Made by a program: the position numbers and the translations under genes. Positions 36,801-49,439 of a stretch of DNA of 64,000 nt are shown one piece after another (within the stretch, counting starts at the first letter, position 1; each line of letters begins with the position of its first letter). The notes beneath the pieces were generated by a model. That model was not told where the DNA came from. It made no database searches and saw nothing but the letters and a program-made list of their open reading frames with translations. Origin of the DNA: Anseranas semipalmata (lineage: Eukaryota > Chordata > Aves > Anseriformes > Anseranatidae); NCBI GenBank assembly GCA_013399115.1, contig VXAA01001508.1:985849-1049848 (forward strand), given 5' to 3'.

Positions 36801-38400
36801 GACTTGATTTGACCACAAACTGGTATCTACTATCCCCACCAGTACTAACCTTAATTCTGATGCCAAATCGTGACCTTAAACAGCAAGTCTCAATCAAGGG
36901 CTCTTCAAATCATTTTACTTACAACCCCCCAAACAATCAAGTTCCCAAGCTCACCTCCTCCCTTCTCAGCCTATTAGTCTGTATTAGTTTAAGTGGGTTG
37001 CTTATTAAGTTTTTTATATCTTCAGAATAATTTGGAAAGACACCAAGGTCTTAATGTACCAGATTTCCATAACGCAACGTGATATTAACAAACATCAAAC
37101 TCCATCAATGATCTGTGCAGCAGGCATCCTTAAAGCATGTAATTAAGATAACAGAAGATAACATCAGCCACAAAAAAGAAAGCGGAGGAGGGAACACAAT
37201 GGCAGTTTTATGAAGGGGCCGCATTGAGATCACCCCTTTGAGGCTGGGACGTAGCAGCAACACGGGAACAGTGAAAATGTTATTCTGATAGTGCACTAAA
37301 CTGAGATGAACAGCACTTTGCATGGATCATCCTCAGAACAACAGCAGCTTGCACAGCCAGAATGGAAGATGGATGGTTGAGTAGAAAGGTGTCCCTTCAG
37401 AAATGGTTATGCACTCTCACAGAAAAGTCCTCAAGTGTTATAACCTTTCCTTAGATCTTTTAAATCAGTGAGGAATATCGTACAGGCAACAACACCTAGC
37501 TGTTAGACAGTGCTTTCCCTCAGCAGATCTCAAAGGCTTTGCAGAAGAGGTCAGCACTGTGAGCTCCACACAAGCTGCCTCGCTTGGTGTTGTTCCTGTG
37601 CCGCTCTGCCAGGCGTTCCCACAAAGATGGATGTGCCATGGCAGGGTCGGGGGGTGCTAACAAAACATGCGGTAGTGAAGCCAAAATCATCACTATTATC
37701 TCTTTGCACTTTCAAGCATCACCCAGAGTCCTCCATCTACTGGGCTGTTTCCACTCAGTTTAGGAGTGAAGTGGGGGAAGTGCTTTCTTTCCAAAGTGTT
37801 CCTGTAAGCTTTGGGAAGTGTTTGTGGCTGCGTACACCACACTGCCTAATCTCTTTTCACTGGTAGATAGCTCGATATTTTTGTGCTGGAAAGTGTCATT
37901 GTGGATGCGTCTGCTGTTCCTGTTTCTAGCATATCTGAGTACATCCCTACACAACTGAACATGTATATTTAGATGTTTTAAAAAAAATCCCAGCATATCA
38001 TGATAGCAAGTTTATCTCCCACCAGAAGGTTCCATGCATTTGGGCAAAACTTTCTGCATTCCCAGACAGTAATAGAGAAACCCAAATATATATTTTAAAT
38101 AACATTAGAGAAGGGAGATTACGAAGCACATTTGAGATGCATAAGTAACTCTGGGCTAATACAACCCCCTCTCCCTACCCACAGCCCCCAGTGTCAGGCA
38201 GAAGAGTAAGCCAATTTGTCACTGCTGCTGCCTAGCGCCAGGATAAAAGTGTGTGCTGTTCCCATTCCTTTGCCAGAGGTCACTGGATGCAATGTCTCAA
38301 AGACTGTCTGAAGGAAAACAAACGAGTGCAAACAAAATAAATTGCAAGGAAGAAGCTCTGTCGTGACTGGTATGAAGGCGGGGGGATGATATCTTCTGGG
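30840..38400. other. No gene seen; gene-desert sequence
   Basis: Scattered short frames without recognisable products. A (TAA)n microsatellite lies at 31542-31565. The block 33040-33300 holds CTAAAAATA (MEF2-like) and TTTGCAT-type motifs in AT-rich sequence but nothing decisive. A frame at 35462-35872 (136 codons) is unrecognised. Confidence 0.55.
31542..31565. repeat. (TAA)8 microsatellite
   Basis: Eight uninterrupted TAA units. Confidence 0.9.
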
Positions 38401-38409
38401 GAGGGCAGG

Positions 38410-38424
38410 AAAAAAAAAAAAAAA
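38410..38424. repeat. A15 homopolymer
   Basis: Uninterrupted run of A with no recognised element beside it. Confidence 0.85.
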
Positions 38425-38429
38425 GATGT

Positions 38430-40340
38430 GCACGGTTCATCCGGCACAAGACTACTTTAATCACTTTGCAAGGGGATGGCTGGTTTCAAGGACAAACGGA
38501 TAATACATGTTTCGCTAGGGCCGATAGTGAGATAGTGAGTATCTTTGAATGTACTGATACAGCAATTAAGTGAACTAGTGTCCTTGGGCAGCTGCTGAGG
38601 TTTAGGAAAAGTGGAGTTTTAGACGGTGCTTCAAGCCTTTCTTCACCAGCAGTGGGGATGCACAGAGAACACACTACTGTGAGGGCCGGCAAGAACAGGA
38701 CAGCGGGACACCGTTCCCTCCTCCAATGCCACACTTTGCAGAGTCCTGCTGCTGACCTGGTTGTTCCCTGTCCTAACCTGTCCCTTCACAGGGGCAGCTG
38801 GAGGGCCACCTTGCTGCCATTCCCATGCCAAACCCAGAGGTGCTCCTCAGAGATGCCAGGCAATAGGAGAAACCACGACCTTTTGTACCCTTGAGCTGCT
38901 GCACGTGGCAACAATTGAGCCAAAACATGTGCAACGGGGCTTGCTTTCCTGTGCAGCTTGGACAAGTTTATTTAATGGGGTGATAAAACGAGATCCTACT
39001 TTTGGTATCTTCAAGTGCATAGGGATGGGTCTAGCACTGCCAGTGTATACCAGCAGCGCATGCACAGCAGATCCCCGAAGACCTCTAGAGAAACAACAGC
39101 AGAACAGATGCCATTTTGGCTGACCACAGAAACTGGGAAAAAAGCCCTACTAAGCTGGAAGTCTTACAAAGCTTAACAGCTAGATCTACAAACGCGGTGT
39201 CTGTCTCCTACCAGGAACGGACTGGGCACACACTGAGACATCTGCTAGCTGATGAGCAATGGGTTGCAAGAGTTTCATAAAGGAGTGAAATAAACCCTTA
39301 GTTCCCACTTTCCTCCCAACTCTGACTCGTGCAGACTGGTACATCCCCAACGAGTCGCTCTCCATGCTCAGGGTCACCCAGAGGGAAGTTACATTGCACC
39401 TGTGCACTGCAGTGATTAACTTCTAGCCAAAGGTTTATTAGGCTAATTTGGCTGCTTTCTAATTTATTAGACTCATTTTGCCTTTCTGTGAATTATCCTC
39501 CTACAACTGAGATCATTAATTCTTTGGATTTCTTTGCCAAATTTTTTTTTTTCCTGGAATTATTTTTCTGTGTCTCAACTTACTTGAATTGTAAGCTTCT
39601 GTAGGTTGTCTTTTTTTGTTCTGTTTGTAGTCCATCTAGCACTTTGATTGGGGGCACACTGTCCCTCTGTGAGATATATATATATATATATATATAATAG
39701 GCAGTGCATTGTTAGTACGCTGTATCCCATGTTCATGTTGCGCTGGTTAGTTCTGACACAACCCGGAGTTCACGTGCTGTGTATCTGTCCCCCTGATTTC
39801 ATATACAATCCTCTATCAAAGCAGGTTGTTAGGGCTGAAGCTTAGAAACAAAGTTGAGTTCCCCCTTGTATTCCCCAGTAGTCATTCCCAAGCATGGGAA
39901 AAGGAGGTTCTGCCACAGAGCAAACAACAGCTGTACTAATTAGGCCGTTATTTCTGGAAAGTGTTTTGAGGTATTTTCTCATTGTTATTTTGCTCCCTTT
40001 TGTGGAACGCCTGTGCCTCGTGACCCCACCTGACACTCTCACCACCATCCTTGCTCTTTCAAGGTACCTTTCATTGCCCAGACAAAGGGAAAAATATATA
40101 TTTGAAAGTGACCACCACATAGGCCATTGCTAACAGCTCACAGTAGAAAAAGACGTTGTGGAATAAAGACATCACTGGCATTATGAGGAAGCCAGGTGTG
40201 GGCAGAGAGGGCTGAGGTGTTATCACACATTGCAAGGATTAAAGGTTGCCAGCCTTGACTTTGGCCACTCTAGGGCAGATTCTCAGCTGGTGTAAGCTGA
40301 AGTAGCTTGAACGAAACAAAGATTGAACTATGTCTGTTAT
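38430..40340. other. No gene seen
   Basis: Mixed-composition sequence. Only a (TA)n microsatellite at 39674-39696 stands out. Short frames such as 38761-39123 are unrecognised. Confidence 0.55.
39674..39696. repeat. (AT)n microsatellite
   Basis: About 11 AT/TA units without interruption. Confidence 0.9.
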
Positions 40341-40349
40341 ATTCTGTGA

Positions 40350-40640
40350 ATTCATTGCAGTCGAAGAACACATGATGGAAAGAGATCTCGAAGGTCATTA
40401 CATCCAGTCCCCTGCTATCTCAGGCAACTGCACCACACAATCCCACTCATAAACTGATCAAGCTTCATCATAAAACCAGTCAGGCTGCTGCTTGCCACCC
40501 ACTCCTCCTGCTGGAAGGCTGTTCCAGAGCTTCCCTCCTCTGCTGGCTGCAAAACTCTTTCCAGCTTTCAAAGAGAATTTATTAAACAGAATCCATTTTG
40601 GCTTGCTTTCTGAATGCACAATTTTAATCCAGATGGGGGA
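40350..40640 (-). mobile_element. Old CR1-family LINE relic, antisense orientation
   Basis: AGATCTCGAAGGTCATTACA then CCAGTCCCCTGCT and, about 100 bases on, GGAAGGCTGTTCCAGAGCTT and AACTCTTTCCAGC follow the order of landmarks in antisense sauropsid CR1 3' ends (GAGATC..AGGTCAT..ATCCAGTC.CCTGC; TTCCAGAGCTT; AAAGTTTTTCC). It is strongly diverged, which suggests an old insertion. Boundaries are approximate. Confidence 0.55.
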
Positions 40641-42490
40641 GGAAGCACAGGATGGAGGGACTTCTTTGTATTTCTTTTATTTCACAAATCTGGGAAAACC
40701 TTCCCCAGATGTAGGAAGCCCACTGCATGGATGACAGGTAGGGATCAGCTTTCCACCCATACCTTTCCTTGTCCTTAGGCATGGTGTGCAGGTAATGCCA
40801 CTGCAGCTGCTGAACTTCCTGACATTTTATTTTAGTACTTTCCTCAAAGATTATTTTCTCCCAGGCAGAGCTTCTTCCTCCTGGTGAAATACTCCAGGAC
40901 AATTAACGGCAAGAAGAAAACATCTTTATAAATTGTGTGTCCAAATCTCAGATGAACCACGAGACATCTGCAGGCAGTTAGGATCACCAGGCTGAGCTTG
41001 AACATCACTAAATGCTGAGAACTTCACAGCGAGCAGCAGGATCGGTTACTTCTGCCCTCTGGACCCCGAATGTGTTTTGACAGTTTAACATGGATAATAA
41101 ATTAGACCGTATCCATTTATCCGTTCATCTAACTATGATACTTCCTATTGGGTGAGGTCTGCTGATGACACCCACTTTTCCTTACACTTTATACACAATT
41201 TTGACCAGCTGGGAGCTAGGGGCATCTGGCTGATGCCAATGTGAGTATGGCTGCATCAGTAGTGAAGTGGAAACCTGAGTCTGGTCTTATTTTGCACCCA
41301 GCACTGGTGACAGGCAAAAGTCCTCTTCGTCTTAGCCCAAGCTGATAGCGGGTGACATCCTGGGCTATCAGACCATGTCCTGGGCTCGGATCACTGTGAG
41401 CACTCTGCAGGTATATTTAGCCAAGAAGGTTTCAAAGCCTGGGACACACAATATTTTTCTCTCTCTGCACATAAATAAAACATTCTTGACTAACATTTTC
41501 ACCTCGCTGAATATGAAAAAATAACAAAGGAAAAATGCTTTATATATAAAAAAATATATATAATCAGCTCGCAACCAAGATTTCTCAAGAGGAATGTGAT
41601 CAGATGAAGGGAGAGTTCAGTTCTGGACTTTCATTTGTCTGCAAAAAGCATACCACTGTTATAGCTACTTTTTTTTCAGACTAAAATGACAGTGATTAAG
41701 AGATTCATTTAGTGAGCTTATGGTCCTTCCTTCCCAGTGCACTCTCCCTGGAGGAGTAATATTGGAAATCCAAGGAGGCCTCTGACAGTGGGGAGCTTGG
41801 AGGAGTAGGGGAGAGCATATTTCTGCAGGTACCGAGGATGGCAGCGATTCCGAGAAAAGAAGTAGGAAAAGATTGTTGAGCACTCCAAGCCCGGGAATGG
41901 GTGTATTCACAGACCCAAGTCTGCTAAAAGACAGTTAAATAGATTGATGTGCTTTCCTCAGAAGCCTCCTAGGAGAGTTTTGCTTCAGTCATAAGAATAA
42001 TAATGGCAGAATTTCACTAAAAATTTGTCAAGACTCCCCCTCCGTCCCTGCTGCCTCATCAACTGCATTTTTGTTGTATTTGTGATACCCACAATGTCTG
42101 TACCACAGAAATGCCTGCTGTAAGCTGGTACCTGAAAACGCAAGCCTTGAGCAGCACCACGTGGGTCGGCAGCTTGCGGGCAGACCTGGTGAGGATGAAC
42201 CGGCCGGTGTCACTGGCAGGACCCTGAGCTGGAAGCAGGGTGTTGGTCCCGAGGCAGGAGTGCTCCTGCACGCTCAGAGCAATCTCCTGACTTGCCCTGA
42301 AAACGAGGAGCCCTCCTTGGAAGAAATGCACCTTTTCAGTGAGGAGCACTGCCGCTGATGTGGTGTCCTCCAGCCAGACCACCAGCAGTAGGGATAGCCC
42401 AAAAGTCTGCACATGGAATGAGAAAAGCCTCCAAAGGCAGTCCCAGAATCCTTATCTGCAAACCGAACCCAGCAGCTCCAGGAGAAATAA
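40640..42490. other. No gene seen
   Basis: Unique-looking sequence with small unrecognised frames (42059-42412 minus is the longest, 117 codons). Confidence 0.55.
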
Positions 42491-42790
42491 CTACAAACTA
42501 TTTCTGTTACGCATCTCCTTCTTCCTTTGTCTTCCTCAGACTCATTTTTTCAATTATTTTCTTTCTTTTTGATCTTCTCTTTTTCCCCTTTCTTGCCACA
42601 AACCTTTGCCTTTCCATCTCCACCACTCCCGCTTTATGTTAGCCCCATCTTATTCTCCTGTCCTTCCATCCTACTCTTCCATCCTGACCTGTCAAGGCAG
42701 ATCATGTTTGCCTGCTACTCTATTTTCCTTCCTTTTTCTTGGGTCTGTCCCGGTCCTTCCCCCTCGTCCCTGCCACTCATGGCTTTTCTC
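42490..42790. repeat. Polypyrimidine-rich tract
   Basis: About 300 bases rich in C and T on the + strand, giving artefact frames rich in Ser, Phe, Leu and Pro (for example 42527-42952). Confidence 0.65.
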
Positions 42791-42959
42791 TGCCCAGCCC
42801 AGGCTGCCCCTGGGTGCTGGGGAAGAGGTGCACAGCAGCTGATGTGGGCGGTTGGAGCCCTGGACCTAAGGCGATGCTGCTTGGTTGTGCCCTTTGGGAG
42901 CACCGTGCAGCACGGACATTTAGCAAGGACACGGGAGCACACCTGCCCCTAACGGGCTT

Positions 42960-43110
42960 TGAAAATTGACTTCAGAAGCGCGAAATGGGTCAATAAAAAC
43001 AATAAATTAAATTGATGTCAGAGGCTGTATATAGATGACAATAAATAGCTTCATAGGCATGAATTCCCCCTCAGCTGGGATGTCGGGCTCTTGGCCGAGT
43101 AAATAGGTGC
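42960..43110. promoter_or_regulatory. Candidate conserved noncoding block
   Basis: AT-rich, non-repetitive sequence with AAACAATAAATT (SOX-like ACAAT core), TTAAATTGATGTCAG and repeated AATAAA strings. Called from motif texture only. Confidence 0.2.
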
Positions 43111-43269
43111 TGCAGCATATAGATATGAGCAGGGAGAGTCAGAGCAGGGGACAAGAGCAGCTGTAGACCTCAGCAGGGCCACCAGCTGCTTAGACCTTAT
43201 GGAGAACCCTACCTAAGGTGTCCATCATTAAGACAGGCAAAGAGGTAATAACATATTTGTATTTAATTC

Positions 43270-43288
43270 TTTTTTTTTTTTTTTTTTT
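43270..43288. repeat. T19 homopolymer
   Basis: Uninterrupted run of T. Confidence 0.85.
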
Positions 43289-43289
43289 A

Positions 43290-46200
43290 ACCTGTGTGGT
43301 AGTATTTTGGATTATAAAATAATGTCAGAGCAGGAGGTGTACATAATAACTTGCAATAAAAAGCAAAACTGCAGGAAGATATTCCCTTATAGGCTTATTT
43401 TGTCAAGTATTGTTCCACATTTACTTTTTCCCCTCTTAAACTAAGAAATAGAACCTCCCCTTGCATTGTGAGAAGCACATTTTGAAGACAAGAAAGAAAG
43501 AATTGGAATAAAATAGTAAAATATAAAATAAACCCTGGAGCCCATGGCTCTACTCCCAGGTGAAAGGAGATTTCAAAGGGAAGCATTTGTAATTCAGATT
43601 TCTGAACAGCAGTGAAGAGGAGCTCCACTACTGACTCGTTCCCACGGAAGAGGCTGAGGCCATATTCCTCAGTCTCTGCTGGTGACAGCGGACTTGGGAA
43701 TAAGCCACGTGGGCCATTTGCATCTCACTCCTTGGTGTGGTCAAGGACATGAGCAAGCTAAATTTATGTGGGTACTGAGAGCTGAGGATGCTCATGGGAG
43801 AAAGGGTGAAGATGTGGAAAACATCAGTGTGTGTGTGTGCAATTTGAAAGGCTGGGCAGGTGAAACATGGGAGATCTTTGTTATGGATAGCAGAGCTGGG
43901 AGAAAAAACAACAACAAGAAAACCACCATCCAAGCCCCTTCAGCTGCTTACTCAAATGAATTCTGCAAGTCACTCAAATGACTCAGATCTGGGCTTCACT
44001 GCCCGGCTTCCTCCCACGATCTCCTCACATTGCCTGGAGAGGCCGGATCCTGACGCAGCGAGGAAATTGCCTTCAGCTGCTGCTGTTGTCCACTGAAAGG
44101 GACCTGTGGGTGGGGCAGACATTGGGACTCATCGTTGCTTCTCGTACAGCACTCTGGAGGGGGCCCAGCGGAGCCTGGGAGCAATCCCAGGTCTCAGAGG
44201 AGGCTTGCTGCAAGGACAGAAGTGGTTCGACCAACATTTCAGCAGTCCATCTGAGCTGTGGCACTCAGGTGCCTGTACCTATTGCCAGCTGACTTAGGAC
44301 TAGTAGTTTTTTCTGCTTCAGCCTTCTCCATATGTGGATGCCATGTGCTACATCACATCCTCGCAAGCCTGCAGTCTGAAGGCAGTCCTCTTGCTTTCCA
44401 AGCTTGACTATTGACTTCAGTGGGAACAGGAGGGGATAATTTGTGTTAGGTTTAATTCTGCAATCAGCGATCCTTTATCTTCTCAGGTAGCGAGTCTCCA
44501 GTGTCCACCTCCCATATTTGTCACTGCCAAGGACCACTGGGCTTACTCTGCTCCAGCAAAAGCACTCAGTCAGCACAGCGAGTTGAACCAAATGCGCTGA
44601 TTTTAATTTGGATGAGAAATGAACTGTAATAAGATCCCCATCACCACCAGCAGCCCCCTATGGCTGCGATATTTGAGTGAGAGCTGCACTGAACAAGGGG
44701 AAAGTATAATAACAGGGGCCGTGCTGGATGCTCTCCACCCCCTCGCCCCACAACCATTTATTAAAAGTGAATTCCTGAGGGTGTTTGGAATCTACCTCTG
44801 AGTAGCAGAGATAATAACATTGAAAGCTTTGATGAGAACAACCTGAGCTTCCAAATTTCTGAATCTATATGAGATTTTGAACTCCTGAGGGGTTAATATA
44901 GCCAGGTGAGAGAGTGGACAGCTAACCTGTATCTATCAACCAGCCAGACAGCCACAGTCGGAGCTACAGGAGATGTTGTGGGTCACAGGACACCCCCTCT
45001 CACGCTCCTCAGGCTCCTTCCAGCCCCTGCTGTGGGCCTGCAGCCCCACTTCTGCGGTGGAAATGACAGCAGCAGAGTTGGGTGCGCTCTGGTAGGGCTG
45101 CCCTCCTCCGACACCTCCTCCTGCCCCAGGGTGCCAGGGCTGGTGCCTTTCTCGTCCCCCCCTCACATAGCGGTGTCCAGCACTCAGCATTCTGGTGTCC
45201 AGGTGCTTTCTGCAACATCAAGAGAGGGGTTTGACCCACAGCATCACTGGCAAGTTTAAAGACACATCGATTGACACCAAGAACCATTGAATGTGGCTTT
45301 GTCTCACTAAAGGACACTCCTATGGCTGTTTTCTTCTCAGTCAGTGCCCCCCCTCACCCAAAACTCTTCTTAGTGCAATACCCATTTTTCCTGGATTTCT
45401 TCAGGCAGATTTCTGCTCATTTTGCTTGAATAGCAGACTGGCAGGACTTCTGCTAACTTCCCTTGTGAAGTTGATGTGCTGTCACAAGGCTTGTCATTTT
45501 TGCTTGAGAACAGCACTTCCAGACTAGATTTTGTTCACAGGTGGGGGAATGCAAGCCTTTGCTCTTTTACAATAAGATCCAGGCTGTATTCAAAGTCTTC
45601 AGCAAACTTTATTTAAATGTTGTAAAATCCCAGGAGTTATATCTGAAAAGAGCTGTGTAGACATTTTCTGAGAGTGAGCCCTCCTGTAACTAACATACCA
45701 CTGCCTAACAAATATAACATCTCCTGAGTTAGAGGGAGTAACAAAGTTCTGTGTCAAACTTCTGAATTGCTTTCCCCCCTGGCTCTAGTGATTCCAAACC
45801 TTTAAAAGGCAAAAATCCTAAACTATATACAATATGGAGGATCTAGGTTTGTAGCAGCCATATCTGAAATTATTTTTTTCCTCTTTTCCTCTGGTCAGCC
45901 TGTATGGTTTGAGATGAAACTGTTTCACAGCTCAGTTTAAAACTGGGGAGTTACACAGACAGAACCAGAATGAGAACTGGTGCCTGGACACACAAAGACA
46001 AGAGAGGAACAAAGCTGAAAGGTCAGGACCAGCAGACGGGCATCCAGCTCCTTGGACCTCCTGGGTCTGACTTGGGTCACCTTTGAGGCAAAGAGTCAGT
46101 TAATAAATTCCTCCCCATCCTGGGACTGAAATCCCGAGAAGAACACAACCAAAGCAGCGCATGCAGAAGCAGGACAGTAGGAGGGACCTTGCCAGCTGTT

Positions 46201-48720
46201 CCCAACACAAGCCCCGTGTAATTAACAGGTACCGTAAATGAAGCAAAGCCAACATGACAGTCACAGCTGCATTGTATTCTTTGCTGAGCTTTGTCTCCTT
46301 CTGACCAAGTGCAGACATCCGCATCCCTTGCCTCTCTGGGTGCCAGATGCATCCCCGAATCCCCCCGACGACTCGGGGCCCGGCCTGCTGTACATGCAAG
46401 CCAGCCTTCTGCAAGACAGACGTCTCTGCCCATTTGTGGTGACCTTTGCTGAGCCACCCTGGCACTAGCAGCCAAAGGCTTCTGCTGACCTTGGGTGACT
46501 GCTTCTCCTTTCCAATCCTGTTATCGCTCTCTACTGGATTGCCTGCTGCAGCAGAGCTCCCTTAATGTCAAGCAGAAAAAATGGGTTGGGCTGAAATGCA
46601 GGGAAATGAATTTACAGGCTATTATAATCAAAATAGTTCAGATTCAGTCAACTTTAGCGTTAAGCCCATAACAGAAGGCCATGGTGTCTAGGGTGCCTCC
46701 TCACTGCTCCTCACAGAGCGCTGAGAACAAGGAACTCTCTGCACACCCTCTGTTCACATGGCCAGCTTCCTTGTTCACCCAGCAAAAAGCAGGGTGAGTG
46801 GGAAAGCCAAGCTTTGCCTGCTGCGTTCTCCTTTCAGGATGCATGCAGAGCATTAACAACCCTTTCATCTCCCCCTTCACCCTACCCCTTCTCCATACCC
46901 CTTCCTCTGTCCCCAAACCCTTCCACGTCTCTCCATGTGCCAAGCATTCCTGATTTCATAGAGATGAAACACAGCTCTGCATGGCTTTCTGTTCCCTGCC
47001 AAGCTTCTCTTTTCTTGTGCAGGACCTTCAAACCACTCCCTGTAAGAAAGCAGTCCAACTAGGAGCTCTCCTGTCTGCAAAGACAAGCCAGTCTCTGGAT
47101 GCCAACAATCCTTTTCAACATCTTTATTCCTCCATCCTCACCTGCTGCTGTTTGGCGTCCAGCGGCTCTCCTTCCCGCTGTTGAAGCTGATGGTGCCTGA
47201 TGTGGTCTCTGGGCAGCGGAGGGATGATATGTGGGCCTGAATATGTCCCGTAGCTGAGAATAAAGCTTCAGAGAGACACACTGGATGCACAGCCCTGGAG
47301 AGGAAGAGGGAAGGCATTAAACCAAAGTGAAATATTGCATTTGGGACAACTACAGGAATTGCTCAGAGGTATCTAATGACAGCAATAATTGAAGCTTCAG
47401 ATCTTTGGTACAGCTCCCATTTGTGCTGATATACTTCCCTTCATCTCCATGCTTTCATGCCTCACCCTTAATCTATCCTACAAAGCCAGGGTGTGTGCGT
47501 GTGTGTCCTGAGTTGCCAACCCGACAGCCCCTGATGATGGTTTGCTGATCCCCTGAATACAGAGCTCTTAAGCCCTTTCTCATCCCCTCCAAACACATCC
47601 CTTCACTCTGGATGATGCAGTGAGCTTCTTACATATCTCTCAGTTGCCTGGTTACCAGGTTAACGTTGATGACAAATGCTGGATGACAGTTTGTTTAACA
47701 CTGCTTCCTCCGTGATCTGGGCTCCAGACTTCTCCATTCCTAACCTCCTGCGGTGTCAAGTCTTCAGATGCTCTTGCTCACGGTGTCTCTTTCCAGTAAC
47801 CAGCTGCTTGCATCCTATGCTCAGTCTAGTCTATCCTATAATCTCCAGTGTCCTCTGATTGAATTTCCTTGTCACATTGTCACAGACCAGCTTTGCCATG
47901 ATCCCGCAGAAATGTTCTGTGATTGAATACCTCCAACCTCAAGAAGGCTGTTGCAGGAAATACCAGTGCATTTCCTCTCCACCTGCAATGGAAAGAAGAT
48001 ATATCCACGTCACTGATCCCTGCCTTATAAGCTCTCAGTCCCGAGGAGACATGTCTGGCTTTATCTGTGTTCACATATGACCCCATATAACTGGATACAG
48101 TCTTATTGTTGAAACCGCAATATAAAGGAATTATATTAGTAATAATGCATGTGACTGCAAAACCTCTCCTCCAATCACTCATACGCAGATGATGCCCTTT
48201 AAAACACAGGCCACCTCTCTTCTAGGTATTTATAGTGTTGAGCACAATGCAGCTCCTACGTGTTCCCATAATACAAATAAAAGATATCTTTAAACCTAGA
48301 TTTATTCTATATGGAAAATGAGGAAGGGCTTTCATATGCCTTAGTTTTAGCTTCTCCCTGTCTTTTTGCCCTTAACAGCATCAGCGGCGCTGTTGAGTGT
48401 ACTCAGCTGATTTTCCAGCCCCAGAACTTCTTCTCCGAGAAGATAATCTAATCATTAAAGTCTCCCCTAGTCTGGCTCAGTGTGATCCGAGCGTACCTCC
48501 AACATTTCAGAGCATCTTCCTCCTCTAAGCTAAAATGGGACCTCAGTCATGGCCAAAAGCGCTCCACCACTGAATGGTCATTTGGAGAAAGGTGTCTCAG
48601 AGGCTGCATGAGAGGCATTGGTCCAGCTGGCAAATGGACCGACCAAAATATATTTTATTCTTCCAGTGCTGGAGCCCAGAGCTTTTGGATGAATATGTGC
48701 TTAACTATTTATAATTGACC
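43290..48720. other. No gene seen; mixed gene-desert sequence
   Basis: GC-richer patches near 44000-44300, 44950-45250 and 46080-46470 open overlapping frames of 60-132 codons on both strands without recognisable products. A short (TG)n lies near 43827-43840 and another near 47491-47505. No transposon or RNA gene was recognised. Confidence 0.5.
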
Positions 48721-48724
48721 TTTG

Positions 48725-49000
48725 CACAAAAGAACATGAAATTTTTATAGCCTAAAGCCTCATTTATTAACTTTACTGGAGTGTAAAATATTGCTGTTTG
48801 CTATAAATTTGTACCAGGACAAACAATATATATGCTAATTAGTGGCTGTGCAGCCATTCGGGGGCGTATGTGCTCGCCAGTCATTTCCAACAGGCAACAG
48901 AGAAGAATGGAATAGACAAATGACAATTGAGTAGTCTGATACTCTCTGTTCAAACAGTGAAGTCTGAAGAGGTGAATTAATGGTGTTCATTATAACAAGT
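48725..49000. promoter_or_regulatory. Candidate distal enhancer, POU/homeodomain-rich
   Basis: ATGCTAATTAG at 48832-48842 joins an octamer-like half site to a TAATTA-type homeodomain core. Nearby are GGACAAACAATA (forkhead/SOX-like), GACAATTGAG, AGAATGGAATAG (TEAD-like) and GAATTAATGG. The stretch is complex and non-repetitive. Inference from motifs only. Confidence 0.25.
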
Positions 49001-49124
49001 CCATTTCCTTTTCATTTCCTTTATAAATTAGTCCAGGTAACATGCTGTGTCCCTAAGAGAGCCGATCAGAGGCAACCTGCTGAGATGCACCTGCAAAACC
49101 CATCACTCTGGAGTTCTTTCATCC

Positions 49125-49375
49125 CTCCTTACTCAGCTTTTCCCTTCCTTTGCCTTCCTCCAGCCCACCCATTCATCTTCTCCTTCTTCTCTCCTCCATC
49201 TGCCCTTTTCCCTTTTATCCTTTCCCCTATTTTTGATTTTACATTGCTTTCCTTTTTTCCTTTCTGCTCCTGCCCCTCTTTTCTTCTTCTTATTCCTTTT
49301 TCTTTCTATCTTTTCTTTATATTATCTCCTTCTTCTTTTTCTCCTTGGCACCTTCTTCTCACCACATATTATCCT
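49125..49375. repeat. Polypyrimidine-rich tract
   Basis: Nearly continuous C/T-rich + strand (CTTCC, TTTTCC and TTCTT units). The frames 48980-49426 and 49047-49442 across it are compositional. Confidence 0.75.
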
Positions 49376-49439
49376 ATTAGTACTTCTGGGATCTCACTGT
49401 TATTTTATAACCTTTGGATCATATAAGGACAGATACACT

